Below, one piece after another: positions 38,479 through 46,510 of a stretch of DNA of 64,000 nucleotides. The position numbers and the translations under genes were made by a program. Under the pieces are notes generated by a model. It was not told the origin of the DNA. It worked only from the letters and a program-made list of their open reading frames with translations, and searched no databases. The stretch spans positions 185,266-249,265 of the forward strand of contig NZ_QKSM01000005.1 in assembly GCF_003234185.1 (NCBI RefSeq), given 5' to 3'. Positions within the stretch are counted from its first letter, which is position 1; every line of letters begins with the position of its first letter. The DNA comes from Curtobacterium sp. MCSS17_008. GTDB taxonomy: Bacteria; Actinomycetota; Actinomycetes; Actinomycetales; Microbacteriaceae.

Positions 38479-38602
38479 GTCCGTCCTGGTCGCACGAGGC
38501 GCCGTCCGCGTCCGTCCTGGTCGCACGACGCGCCGTCCGCGTTCCTTCCGGTCGCACAACGCGCCGCCCGCGTTCGTCCCGGTCGCACGACGCGCCGCCA
38601 GG
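38479..38602. repeat. 31-bp tandem repeat, four units
   Basis: Units start at 38479, 38510, 38541 and 38572, each containing GGTCGCACGA (or GGTCGCACAA) and a GCGCCG core. A mirrored GTCGTGCGACC at 38621-38631 pairs with the last unit's GGTCGCACGAC (38581-38591). It lies in the 355-base gap between guaA and the BI-1 gene, which holds no gene. Confidence 0.85.
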
Positions 38603-38706
38603 GCGGGACATGAGCGGCATGTCGTGCGACCTGCACCACCGGCCGGCCAGCCGGCCGTCCGTCCGCTCGTCCGGGGCCTTGCGGTGACGAAGAGCCCCGG
38701 GAACGA

Positions 38707-38738
38707 CGAAGGGCTCCGGCGTCTGCCGGAGCCCTTCG
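38707..38738 (-). terminator. Terminator of the BI-1 family gene
   Basis: CGAAGGGCTCCGGC (38707-38720) pairs perfectly with 38725-38738 across a 4-base loop. It lies just past the stop of the minus-strand gene. Confidence 0.8.
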
Positions 38739-38754
38739 ATCGAGCGGGTGCGAG

Positions 38755-39624
38755 CTACTCGCGGTTGCTCGCCAGGATCGCGAGGATGCGCAGGATCTCG
38801 ATGTACAGCCACACGAGGGTGACGATGAGACCGAACGCCGCGGTCCACGCGTAGATGCGGGGAGCGCCGCGCTGGACACCGGTCTTGATCTGGTCGAAGT
38901 CGAGGACCAGCGAGTACGCCGCCATGAGCACCACGAGGATGCCGATGATGACGCCGAGTGGGATGCCGAAGACCTCGACGCCACGGAGTCCGAACGCGGT
39001 GTCCGTCACGCCGGTCCACATCAGGACGACGTTGACGAGCGAGAAGACCAGGTACCCGACCATCGCGATGAGGAAGAAGCGCGTGGCCTTCGGCGTCGCA
39101 CGGACCTTGCCGGACGTGAACAGCAGCAGGGTCACGGCGAAGACGCCGAGGGTGCCGAACACCGCCTGCGTGACGATGCCGTCCCACATGCTGTTGAACG
39201 CTGCCGAGATGCCGCCGACGAACAGGCCCTCGAAGAACGCGTAGGCGAGGACGAGCCCCGGCGACGGCTTCTTCTTGAAGGTGTTGACGAGGGCGAGCAC
39301 GAAGCCGACGACCGCGCCCACGATCCAGACGATCGGGGGCAGGTTCCAACCGGCGACGGCGCCGACGAGGAGCACGCCGAACGCCAGGAGCGTCTTGACG
39401 ATCGTGTCCTCGTAGGACATGCGGTCGGTGTCGACGGTGCTGGCCGCCGGGCGGTCGTACATGTACTGCAGCTGCTCGGGCGTCATACCGCCCTGCTGCG
39501 GGTACTGCCCCTGCTGTGGGGTGTGTCCCCAGCCCGCCTGCTGCTGACCAGCGCCGGCGCCCCAGGCGTTCCGGCCCTGGTCGTTGAAGGCGGGGGACTG
39601 GTCGAAACCGGGCTTGAAGGCCAT
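38755..39624 (-). CDS. Bax inhibitor-1/YccA family membrane protein
   Basis: A 289-residue protein. The first ~75 residues are soluble and Gln/Gly/Pro-rich (QQQAGWGHTPQQGQYPQQGG). Seven hydrophobic helices follow, ending with VLDFDQIKTGVQRGAPRIYAWTAAFGLIVTLVWLYIEILRILA, in which the conserved DFDQI acidic pair and the final YIEILRIL match the bacterial BI-1/YccA family (calcium-leak or proton-sensing channels in known members). AAGGAAGAGGA serves the ATG, and TAGGCT at 39658-39663 (minus) is a likely -10 box. Monocistronic, with its own terminator. Confidence 0.9.
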   Translation of the reverse strand: MAFKPGFDQSPAFNDQGRNAWGAGAGQQQAGWGHTPQQGQYPQQGGMTPEQLQYMYDRPAASTVDTDRMSYEDTIVKTLLAFGVLLVGAVAGWNLPPIVWIVGAVVGFVLALVNTFKKKPSPGLVLAYAFFEGLFVGGISAAFNSMWDGIVTQAVFGTLGVFAVTLLLFTSGKVRATPKATRFFLIAMVGYLVFSLVNVVLMWTGVTDTAFGLRGVEVFGIPLGVIIGILVVLMAAYSLVLDFDQIKTGVQRGAPRIYAWTAAFGLIVTLVWLYIEILRILAILASNRE

Positions 39625-39657
39625 GGTGTCCTCTTCCTTGGAGATTGGAGTCCTCTC

Positions 39658-39663
39658 AGCCTA
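39658..39663 (-). promoter_or_regulatory. -10 box of the BI-1 family gene
   Basis: TAGGCT on the minus strand lies 33 bases before the ATG at 39624 and leaves room for the AAGGAAGAGGA ribosome site. Confidence 0.5.
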
Positions 39664-39900
39664 GGGGCGCTTCACCGCGGAAGGCTGAGGATTCGCGGCG
39701 AGCGGAAGCGGGCATGGGCGGGCCCGACTCCGGAAGACTATGGGGACGGTCTGCGTGCGCGCCCCGAGCTCGTCGAGAAGCAGCCGACCGTCGGAAGCGA
39801 CGTGCGCGCCCGGGTGGGACGTGCCTCCCGGCGGGGTCGGCCGATGCGGCGACGTGCCGGAGCGACACCGGACCCTCACCCCGGGGCAGGCCCGAGCGGC

Positions 39901-39906
39901 TACGGT
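39901..39906 (+). promoter_or_regulatory. -10 box of the GDPD gene (leaderless type)
   Basis: TACGGT is followed by a 7-base gap and the ATG at 39914. Confidence 0.55.
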
Positions 39907-39913
39907 TCGGCGC

Positions 39914-40918
39914 ATGACCCGTGTCATCGCCCACCGCGGAGCCTCCGGCCACCGCCCCGAGCACTCGCGGAGCGCCTACGAACTGGCCGTCGAGCTCGGT
40001 GCCGACGCGATCGAGCCCGACCTGGTGCCGACCAGGGACGGCGTGCTCGTGCTCCGGCACGAGAACGAGGTGTCCGGCACGACCGACGTCGCCGACCACC
40101 CGGAGCTCGCGCACCTGCGGACCACCAAGACCGTCGACGGGCAGACCGTCACCGGCTGGTTCACCGAGGACTTCACGTGGGACGAGCTCCGGACGCTCCG
40201 GGTCCGTGAGCGCCTGCCCGTGTTGCGTCCGGCCTCCGCGGCGCACGACGGGGAGGAGGGGGTGCTGCGGCTCGAGGACCTGCTCCGCATCCTCGACGCG
40301 GCCCCGCGCCCGGTCGGGCTCGTCGCGGAGGTCAAGCACGCCACGTACTTCGAGCGGGCCGGGTTCCCGATGGCGCAGCTGCTCGACGACGTGCTCGGCA
40401 CCGCCGGGTGGCGTGGGGACGACCGGCTGACGGTCGAGTCGTTCGAGAAGACCGTGCTCCGGCAGCTCGGCGCGCTCGGCACGGGTGGTCGGCTCGTGTA
40501 CCTCCAGGAGGCGCGTGGCAGCGCCGCGGACGAGGTCGCCTCCCACGGGTCGTCGGCCCCCTCGTGGGCGTCGGAGCGGACCGACGGGGCGCTCGCCGCG
40601 TTCGCGGGGGAGTTCCACGGGATCAGCGTCGACCTGGGGACCCTGATGGCCGGAACGGACACGGTCGCCGTCGACGACCCGCGTCCGGTGCGGAGCGCGG
40701 TCGTCGACCGGGCGCACGCTGCCGGACTCGCGGTCTACACCTGGACGCTGCGGCCGGAGAACCGGTTCCTGCCGGCGCCGCTCCGGCGTGGGGGCGACCT
40801 GGCGGCGCACGGCGACTGGGAGCGGTGGTTCACCTCGGTGCTGCGGACCGGGGTGGACGGTGTGTTCGCGGACCACCCCGACCTGGCGGTGCGGGCGCGG
40901 TCACGCGTCGGGGGGTGA
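39914..40918 (+). CDS. Glycerophosphodiester phosphodiesterase
   Basis: A 334-residue enzyme that splits glycerophosphodiesters to glycerol-3-phosphate and an alcohol. VIAHRGASGHRPEHS at the N-terminus, then IEPDLVPTRDGVLVLRHENEVSGTT, carry the catalytic His pair and the metal-binding Glu/Asp; VAEVKH and DGVFADHPD follow as in GDPDs. No signal peptide is seen, so it is probably cytoplasmic. The ATG at 39914 is supported by the TACGGT box; 58 earlier open codons are rejected. Its 3' end overlaps the convergent gene by 18 bases. glpD could use its product. Confidence 0.92.
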   Translation: MTRVIAHRGASGHRPEHSRSAYELAVELGADAIEPDLVPTRDGVLVLRHENEVSGTTDVADHPELAHLRTTKTVDGQTVTGWFTEDFTWDELRTLRVRERLPVLRPASAAHDGEEGVLRLEDLLRILDAAPRPVGLVAEVKHATYFERAGFPMAQLLDDVLGTAGWRGDDRLTVESFEKTVLRQLGALGTGGRLVYLQEARGSAADEVASHGSSAPSWASERTDGALAAFAGEFHGISVDLGTLMAGTDTVAVDDPRPVRSAVVDRAHAAGLAVYTWTLRPENRFLPAPLRRGGDLAAHGDWERWFTSVLRTGVDGVFADHPDLAVRARSRVGG

Positions 40919-41443
40919 CGCCACTCGCGCACGCGAGCCCTCGGCCGAGGCGGGGCGCGCGTCGGGGACGTCCGCTGCGAGCGCCGGCTCGGTGGTGGCA
41001 GGCTCCGGTGCGGTGTGCCGCACCGTGCCGAGCGCGGCGGCGAGTCCGGCCGGCACCGACAGGAACAGCGCCCACGACACCGTCGGGGGCCACGAGCCGG
41101 CCCACAGTGCGATCACGACCTGCAGGCCGAGCGCAGCCAGGACGCCGGCGAGCAGCGCGTGCGCGGTGACGTGCACGATCCGGCGCGCTCGACAGCGCGT
41201 GAGCAGCTGGCCGAGCGCGAACGTGAACGGTGTCGCCGCGATCGCCCCACCGAGCGAGACGATCCCGGTGGGGACCGAGACGACGAGGACCGTGAGCAGG
41301 GCGCCGCCCACGTCTGCAGGCTGCTTCGCGGCGGCGACCCACGCGGCACCCACCGCGGTCGCAGCCGGCGTCGTGACGAACGCCATCCAGAGCCAGCTCC
41401 GGAGCGCGAGTCCCACGGCGTCTCCTGCGGTCCACGTCCTCAT
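40901..41443 (-). CDS. Membrane protein, function unknown
   Basis: A 180-residue protein with four or five hydrophobic segments in the first ~135 residues, and a soluble Ala/Pro/Glu-rich C-terminal tail of ~40 residues. RIVHVTAHALLAGVLAALG resembles a segment of the membrane protein at 32.9 kb. No family was recognised. The ATG at 41443 is 7 bases after CAGGCT, a -10-like hexamer; 23 upstream codons of open frame are rejected. Its 3' end runs 18 bases into the convergent GDPD gene, so the tail could be a poorly conserved read-through. Confidence 0.6.
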   Translation of the reverse strand: MRTWTAGDAVGLALRSWLWMAFVTTPAATAVGAAWVAAAKQPADVGGALLTVLVVSVPTGIVSLGGAIAATPFTFALGQLLTRCRARRIVHVTAHALLAGVLAALGLQVVIALWAGSWPPTVSWALFLSVPAGLAAALGTVRHTAPEPATTEPALAADVPDARPASAEGSRARVASPPDA

Positions 41444-41541
41444 GCCCGTCAGCCTGCACACCGGCGGGTCCGATCGAGGTGGTCGCGGCGCGTGCTGTGT
41501 CCCCGGACCCACGCGCCACTGCGCCTGTCGGAGGGCGCGCC

Positions 41542-41547
41542 TAGACT
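41542..41547 (+). promoter_or_regulatory. -10 box of pcrA
   Basis: TAGACT lies 9 bases before the ATG at 41557, giving a leader of at most a few bases. Confidence 0.5.
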
Positions 41548-41556
41548 GACCCGGTC

Positions 41557-44019
41557 ATGACGATCGTGCTCGACCCCTTCGACCAGTCCCCCGAGCCGGG
41601 CGCGGGCACCCGCCCCGGCGGGTACGACGACCCGTTCACCGCGGGTCTCAACCCCCAGCAGAAGGAAGCCGTCGAGTACCGCGGCGAGTCCCTGCTCATC
41701 GTGGCGGGCGCGGGCTCGGGTAAGACGAGCGTGCTCACCCGGCGCATCGCGCTGCTGCTCGCCAACCGCGAGGCCTGGCCGTCGCAGATCCTGGCGATCA
41801 CGTTCACGAACAAGGCCGCCGCCGAGATGCGCGAGCGCGTGCAGGCCCTGGTCGGTCAGGCCGCCGAGGGCATGTGGATCTCGACGTTCCACTCGGCGTG
41901 CGTGCGGATCCTCCGGCGCGAGGCCGAGCGTTTCGGCTTCCCGCAGTCGTTCACGATCTACGACTCGGCCGACTCGCGGGCGCTCCTCAAGCGGATCATC
42001 AAGGAGCTCGAGGCGGACTCGCTCGGGCTGACGGTCGGTGCCGCGGCGTCGAAGATCTCCAAGCTCAAGAACGAGCTGCAGGACGTCGAGACCCACGCCA
42101 GGAACATCAACGCGAACGACCCGCAAGAAGTGATGTTCACCGAGGTGTTCCGCCGCTACACGAACGAGCTCCGTCGGGCGAACGCGTTCGACTTCGACGA
42201 CCTCATCGGGCAGACGGTCTTCCTGTTCCGTGCCTTCCCCGAGGTCGCCGCGCTCTACCAGCGCCGCTTCCGCTTCGTCCTGGTCGACGAGTACCAGGAC
42301 ACGAACCACGCGCAGTACGCCCTGATCCGCGAGCTCACCCGTCCGGTGCCGGTCGAGCAGGTCGACAAGCTCGAGGACGCCGGGCAGCACGTGGCGCGCA
42401 TGCGCGAGGCGGACGGGTCGATCGCCCCGGCGTCGCTCACCGTGGTCGGTGACTCGGACCAGTCGATCTACGCCTTCCGGGGCGCCGACATCCGCAACAT
42501 CGTCGAGTTCGAGCGCGACTTCCCGAACTCGAAGGTCATCCTGCTCGAGCAGAACTACCGCTCGACGCAGACGATCCTCGACGCCGCGAACGCCGTCATC
42601 GCCAACAACTTCGACCGCCAGGCGAAGAACCTGTTCACCGACGTCGGCGCCGGCGACAAGATCGTCGGCTTCACCGGGTACACCGGCCACGACGAGGCGC
42701 AGTTCGTCGCGGACGAGATCCAGCGGCTGCACGAGGAGGGCACCTCGTACCGCGACATGGCCGTGTTCTACCGGACCAACTCGCAGACCCGTGCCCTCGA
42801 GGAGATCTTCATCCGTTCGGCGATCCCGTACCGGGTGCTCGGCGGTACGAAGTTCTACGAGCGTGCCGAGATCAAGGACGCGATGGCGTACCTGATCACC
42901 GTCGCCAACCCGGCCGACCCGCTGTCGCTCCGACGCATCCTCAACGTGCCGAAGCGCGGCATCGGCGCCGTCACGGAGACCGCCCTGCAACGGTACGCGG
43001 ACGAGCACGAGACCTCGATGCGCGAGGCCCTCCGGCACGCCGACGAGCTCGGGTTCGGCCCGAAGGTCCGGAACGCGATCACCTCGTTCGCCGAGCTGCT
43101 CGACGACGTCGCCTCACGCGCCGCCACGCAGCCGGTCGTCGACACCCTGACGCAGCTGCTCGACGGGTCCGGCCTGCTCGAGAACCTGCGGAAGTCGCCC
43201 GACGCGCAGGACGCCGCCCGCGCCGACAACATCGACGAGCTCGTGGCGGTGACGCGGGAGTTCCAGAAGAACAACCCCGAGGGCACCCTGTCCGACTTCC
43301 TGACCGAGGTCTCCCTGGTCGCGGCGGCGGACGAGCTCGACGACTCCTCCGGCACGGTGTCGCTCATGACCCTGCACACGGCGAAGGGGCTGGAGTACGA
43401 CGCGGTGTTCCTCACCGGCGTCGAGGAAGACCTGCTGCCGCACCGGATGTCCGCGAACGAGCCGGGCGGTCCCGCTGAGGAACGTCGGTTGTTCTACGTC
43501 GGCATCACGCGGGCGAAGAAGTCGCTGTTCCTGTCGCTGGCGATGACCCGCGCGCAGTTCGGCGACGTGAACGTGGCGATGCCGTCCCGCTTCCTGCAGG
43601 AGATCCCCGAGGGGCTCATCGAGTGGAAGCAGTCGCCGGGCATGGCGAACAGCCGCGGCGGCACCGAGCCCCGCGCCCTGAACGCCCGTCGTGGCGGCGG
43701 TCCGGGCGGCTTCGGCGGTGGTGCAGGCGGCGGTGGCTACCGAGGGGGCGGCGGCTTCGGCGGTGGCTCCTACGACCGCGCGGCCGCTGCGGCGAAGACC
43801 CGCCCGAAGACCGAGTGGGCCAACCGCGTGTCCGGGCAGGTCCGCGACAACGGGGACATGGAGCTCGTGGCCGGCGACCGCATCAAGCACGTCGACTTCG
43901 GCGAGGGCACCGTCTCCGCGGTGACGGGGCAGGGCGCGAAGCGCATCGCCGAGATCGCGTTCGACGCAGCGGGGCGCAAGAAGCTCCTCATCAAGATCGC
44001 CCCGATCGAGAAGCTCTGA
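41557..44019 (+). CDS. pcrA: ATP-dependent DNA helicase PcrA/UvrD
   Basis: An 820-residue superfamily 1A 3'-5' helicase used in nucleotide excision repair and replication restart. Walker A is AGAGSGKTS (~50); the other motifs follow in order: ITFTNKAAAEMRERV (Ia), LVDEYQDTN (II), VVGDSDQSIYAFRGADIRNI (III), LEQNYRS (IV), VSLMTLHTAKGLEYD (V) and RRLFYVGITRAKK (VI). The C-terminus has a Gly-rich linker (~710-745) and a Tudor-like end (VAGDRIKHVDFGEGTV) that in PcrA binds RNA polymerase. The start is set by the TAGACT box. Single gene. Confidence 0.96.
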   Translation: MTIVLDPFDQSPEPGAGTRPGGYDDPFTAGLNPQQKEAVEYRGESLLIVAGAGSGKTSVLTRRIALLLANREAWPSQILAITFTNKAAAEMRERVQALVGQAAEGMWISTFHSACVRILRREAERFGFPQSFTIYDSADSRALLKRIIKELEADSLGLTVGAAASKISKLKNELQDVETHARNINANDPQEVMFTEVFRRYTNELRRANAFDFDDLIGQTVFLFRAFPEVAALYQRRFRFVLVDEYQDTNHAQYALIRELTRPVPVEQVDKLEDAGQHVARMREADGSIAPASLTVVGDSDQSIYAFRGADIRNIVEFERDFPNSKVILLEQNYRSTQTILDAANAVIANNFDRQAKNLFTDVGAGDKIVGFTGYTGHDEAQFVADEIQRLHEEGTSYRDMAVFYRTNSQTRALEEIFIRSAIPYRVLGGTKFYERAEIKDAMAYLITVANPADPLSLRRILNVPKRGIGAVTETALQRYADEHETSMREALRHADELGFGPKVRNAITSFAELLDDVASRAATQPVVDTLTQLLDGSGLLENLRKSPDAQDAARADNIDELVAVTREFQKNNPEGTLSDFLTEVSLVAAADELDDSSGTVSLMTLHTAKGLEYDAVFLTGVEEDLLPHRMSANEPGGPAEERRLFYVGITRAKKSLFLSLAMTRAQFGDVNVAMPSRFLQEIPEGLIEWKQSPGMANSRGGTEPRALNARRGGGPGGFGGGAGGGGYRGGGGFGGGSYDRAAAAAKTRPKTEWANRVSGQVRDNGDMELVAGDRIKHVDFGEGTVSAVTGQGAKRIAEIAFDAAGRKKLLIKIAPIEKL

Positions 44020-44100
44020 CGCTCAGCGCACCACCCGGACCGCCTCGAGCCCCCGCGGCGCCCATCGCTCGACGCCACCGCCGGCCGGCCCTCCCACAAG

Positions 44101-44162
44101 ACACCGGTGTTCACGGGCCGCACACCCGGATCGCGGTGTTCGTCGCGGAGACACCGGTGTTC
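44101..44162. repeat. ACACCGGTGTTC repeats between pcrA and pdxH
   Basis: ACACCGGTGTTC occurs exactly at 44101 and 44151, with an intermediate GCGGTGTTC at 44132. The unit is itself nearly palindromic (ACACCGGTGT). It lies in a gene-free gap of 234 bases. Confidence 0.7.
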
Positions 44163-44165
44163 TGC

Positions 44166-44240
44166 CGCGCAGGCGACCGGGCACCGCGCAGGCGACCGGG
44201 CACCGCGCAGGCGACCGGGCCCGCGCAGGCGACGGGGCCC
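44166..44240. repeat. 19-bp tandem repeat between pcrA and pdxH
   Basis: CGCGCAGGCGACCGGGCAC is repeated twice exactly (44166 and 44185), followed by two shortened units (44204 and ~44222). Confidence 0.8.
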
Positions 44241-44253
44241 GCCACGGGCGCGC

Positions 44254-44889
44254 CTAGGGCTGCAGCCGCGCCGCGTCCCAGCCGTCACCCGCACGCACGT
44301 ACTGCAACCGCCGGTGCATCCGGTCGCGACTGCCCTGCCAGAACTCCACCACGTCCGGCTCCAGCCGCCACGCCACCCAGCCCTCGGGCCGGGGCACGTC
44401 GTCGTCGGACTCGTCGAGCAGCACGTTCGCGTCGTCGATCAGGTCCTGCAGGGTCCGCGGCTCGAGCACGTCCGACTGGTCGGCGATCGCGGTCGCGGCG
44501 CGGGACTTCGGCGACCGGTCGGCGAACAGCGCGTCGGACTCCTCGTCGGACAGCTGCACGGCACGACCCTCGAAGCGCAGCTGCTGCATGCTCTCGCGCC
44601 AGTAGACCTGCAGCGCGGCGTGCGGGTTCTCGGCGAGCTGCCGCCCCTTCGGGCTGAGCGTCGAGGTGCCGAACACCAGGCCGCGGCCGTCGAGGCGCTT
44701 GACGTCGACGGTCCGGGCGCTGACCCGACCGTCGGCCCCGGCGGTGGCGAGGGTCATCGACATCGGCTCGGACACGTCACGTGAAGCGGCGCCGTCGAGC
44801 CACGCTCGGGCGACGTCGAACGGTGACGCGGGCGGCGCGTCGAACTCGGGCAGGTGCAGGGAGCCGTCACCGGAGAGCGAACTGGACAT
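44254..44889 (-). CDS. pdxH: Pyridoxamine 5'-phosphate oxidase
   Basis: A 211-residue FMN-dependent oxidase that makes pyridoxal 5'-phosphate. MTLATAGADGRVSARTVDVKRLDGRGLVFGTSTLSPKG is the FMN-binding split barrel with the typical SARxVxxK. ALQVYWRESMQQLRFEG follows, and the C-terminal VEFWQGSRDRMHRRLQY is the PNPOx signature. The ATG at 44889 is preferred over an upstream TTG; GGTGGGAGC lies just upstream. Product PLP serves, among others, the two alanine racemases in this window. Confidence 0.88.
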   Translation of the reverse strand: MSSSLSGDGSLHLPEFDAPPASPFDVARAWLDGAASRDVSEPMSMTLATAGADGRVSARTVDVKRLDGRGLVFGTSTLSPKGRQLAENPHAALQVYWRESMQQLRFEGRAVQLSDEESDALFADRSPKSRAATAIADQSDVLEPRTLQDLIDDANVLLDESDDDVPRPEGWVAWRLEPDVVEFWQGSRDRMHRRLQYVRAGDGWDAARLQP

Positions 44890-44922
44890 GCTCCCACCCA
44901 ACCGGCCCGCCGACCACGGTGC

Positions 44923-45801
44923 TCAGGTTCGTCGCGCGTACCGTGCCGCCGTCCGGTGCATGGCGCGCAGGAGCAGCGGCCCGGGCAGGCGGAGCGCCCA
45001 TCCCGGCACGAGCGCCCGCACGCCGCGCACGAGCCGGAGCGTCCGTCTGAAGCGCCGCTGCTCGCGCGGCCCCCACGCGAACCCGTACTGCGCGCGGAGG
45101 GCCCCGGGCAGCATCCCGACGGTGACGATCCGGACGAGGGGCATCGCCGCGCGCACCCACAGCGGTGCGGAGCGGGGGTGCAGGAGGTCCCGCACGATGC
45201 TCCGGGCGTCGTCGGTGACGTGCAGCGTCGGCAGTGTCCGCTCCCAGTACGCGTCGAAGGCCGCCACCGAGTCGAACCAGCCGTCGGACGGGACCCGCAG
45301 GGCGGTCGCGATCGGCGCGTAGGCCGCGAGCACCCGCTCGGCGTCGTCGTCCGACAGCGGGTCGCCGAAGCGCGCGTGGGCGCTCCGCGCGGAGTCGAAC
45401 AGCGTGGCCGCGACCCAGCGCTGCCGGTCGACGTCGTCGGCCCCGGCGACCGGACGGTGCGCCCGGTTCACGAAGGCCGTCGCGACGGCAGCGTCCGCCG
45501 CGGTCCCGTTGACGACGGCGGAGACGAACATCAGGGTGTGGGCGAGCCGTTGCTGCGGCCTGCGGGCGAAGTCCGAGTGCCGCCGGACCCCCGCGCCGAC
45601 CACCGGGTCGGCGATCTGCAGCAGGATCGCGCGGCCACCCGCCGCGACGGGCGTGCTGTCCGCCAGCCAGCGCCGCAGGTCGCGGTCACCACGGGGCGGC
45701 CGGGAGGCACGGCCTCCGCCCGCCACGGACGCCCGGTCGTCCGTCCCCGCGGCGCGGCCGGCGGGGCGGGGGTGGGCCGGCCCTCCCGTCCGGGGCGTCA
45801 C
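44923..45801 (-). CDS. DUF2236/MpaB-type oxygenase family protein
   Basis: A 292-residue protein. From about residue 45 it matches the DUF2236 (latex-clearing/MpaB-like) family: GGRAILLQIADPVVGAGVRRHSDF, HTLMFVSAVVNGTA, AHARFGDPLSDDD and SDGWFDSVAAFDAYWERTL. Members with characterised activity are heme oxygenases; activity here is unknown. The GTG at 45801 overlaps the upstream stop by 4 bases (GTGA), supporting coupling. However, its first ~30 codons overlap a degenerate dispersed palindrome (45708-45794) and look non-native (TGGPAHPRPAGRAAG), so a later start is possible. Confidence 0.75.
   Translation of the reverse strand: MTPRTGGPAHPRPAGRAAGTDDRASVAGGGRASRPPRGDRDLRRWLADSTPVAAGGRAILLQIADPVVGAGVRRHSDFARRPQQRLAHTLMFVSAVVNGTAADAAVATAFVNRAHRPVAGADDVDRQRWVAATLFDSARSAHARFGDPLSDDDAERVLAAYAPIATALRVPSDGWFDSVAAFDAYWERTLPTLHVTDDARSIVRDLLHPRSAPLWVRAAMPLVRIVTVGMLPGALRAQYGFAWGPREQRRFRRTLRLVRGVRALVPGWALRLPGPLLLRAMHRTAARYARRT
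45708..45794. repeat. Degenerate dispersed palindrome inside a coding region
   Basis: GGCCGGGAGGCACGGCC begins at 45708, and GGGCCGGCCCTCCCGTC lies at ~45775-45791. They resemble the arms of the GGACGGGAGGCGC family but are farther apart. They overlap the N-terminal codons of the DUF2236 gene. Confidence 0.5.
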
Positions 45802-46166
45802 GGACGCGGCCCGTGCCGTCGTGCCCGTCGGAGCGGCGCGGTGTCGACGACGATCGCTGCTGCGAAGGCGACCACGCCGCCGACGAGGGCGGCGAGCACG
45901 CCGGGGCCGACGACCGTGCCGCTCGCGGCGGCGAGCAGGGTCGCGACGAGCCAGATGCCCGGCAGTGGCCAGAGGTGCGTCGTCGCTCCCGTGACGACGG
46001 CGAGGGCGACACCGGCCACGAGGAGCGGCAGCCACGCGAGGGTCCCGGTGCGGGCACCCGAGTGGGCCGCGGCGGCGACGAGGAGCAGGGAGGCGAGGGA
46101 GGCGAGGGAGAGCAGCCGTGCCAGCGCGGGCGTCGACCGGACGCGGGCACGGACGGCACGGAGCAC
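45798..46166 (-). CDS. Membrane protein, 122 residues
   Basis: A small protein of four hydrophobic segments (ARLLSLASLASLLLVAAAAHS, WLPLLVAGVALAVVTGATT, GIWLVATLLAAASGTVVG, VLAALVGGVVAFAAAIVVD) with basic ends. No family was recognised. The GTG at 46166 is chosen because TACGAT precedes it by 6 bases; an open frame upstream to 46283 is rejected. It is coupled by a 4-base overlap to the DUF2236 gene. The -10 box lies in the loop of a 12-bp palindrome. Confidence 0.65.
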   Translation of the reverse strand: MLRAVRARVRSTPALARLLSLASLASLLLVAAAAHSGARTGTLAWLPLLVAGVALAVVTGATTHLWPLPGIWLVATLLAAASGTVVGPGVLAALVGGVVAFAAAIVVDTAPLRRARRHGPRP

Positions 46167-46192
46167 GGCCCGATCGTACTGGGCCGTGCTCC
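46160..46192. promoter_or_regulatory. Palindrome around the -10 box TACGAT
   Basis: GGAGCACGGCCC (46160-46171) and GGGCCGTGCTCC (46181-46192) are perfect 12-bp arms. The 9-base loop contains TACGAT (46173-46178, minus strand), the -10 box of the 46166 gene. It could be the terminator of the upstream acidic-protein gene or an operator. Confidence 0.6.
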
Positions 46193-46216
46193 GTGCGAGG
46201 TGTCGGTGAGCGGTGC

Positions 46217-46510
46217 TCAGAGCGGCTTCGTGCCGAGGTCGCCGCCGAGGTCCGGACGGTCGGTGTCGTCGTCGTGCTCCCACAGGTCCGGCGAGCCCTC
46301 GCGGGGTGCGCCACCCGTGGGGCCGTCGTCGGAGCCGTCGCCCGGCTGGGGCTCGACCGTCTCGCCGGCGACCGCGTCGTTCGTCACCGTCTCGAGGGAC
46401 TCCTCGGACTCGTCGACCTCGTAGGGGCCGACGTGCTCGCGGTCCACGTCGTCGTTGCGGCGCTCCTGGGCGTCGAAGTCGTCGACGGGGCTGATGCCGG
46501 GGTCGCTCAT
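46217..46510 (-). CDS. Small acidic protein, function unknown
   Basis: A 97-residue hydrophilic, strongly acidic protein (Asp/Glu about a third of residues) with no hydrophobic segment and low-complexity stretches such as DDGPTGG and EHDDDTD. No family was recognised, and it is probably disordered. GGAAGGA 8 bases before the ATG is a good ribosome site, the main evidence that it is translated. A palindrome follows its stop, which may end its transcript. Confidence 0.6.
   Translation of the reverse strand: MSDPGISPVDDFDAQERRNDDVDREHVGPYEVDESEESLETVTNDAVAGETVEPQPGDGSDDGPTGGAPREGSPDLWEHDDDTDRPDLGGDLGTKPL

Noticed and set aside
38479..38602. CRISPR array suggested by four 31-bp units
   Set aside because: Whole units repeat with no unique spacers between, and there are no cas genes. 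A plain tandem repeat.
36618..38984. A 788-codon minus-strand frame opposite guaA
   Set aside because: It is antisense to guaA and the 31-bp repeat region and matches no family.
39740..39913. An upstream extension of the GDPD gene
   Set aside because: The 58 extra codons have no hydrophobic or domain character, and the TACGGT box just before 39914 marks the start.
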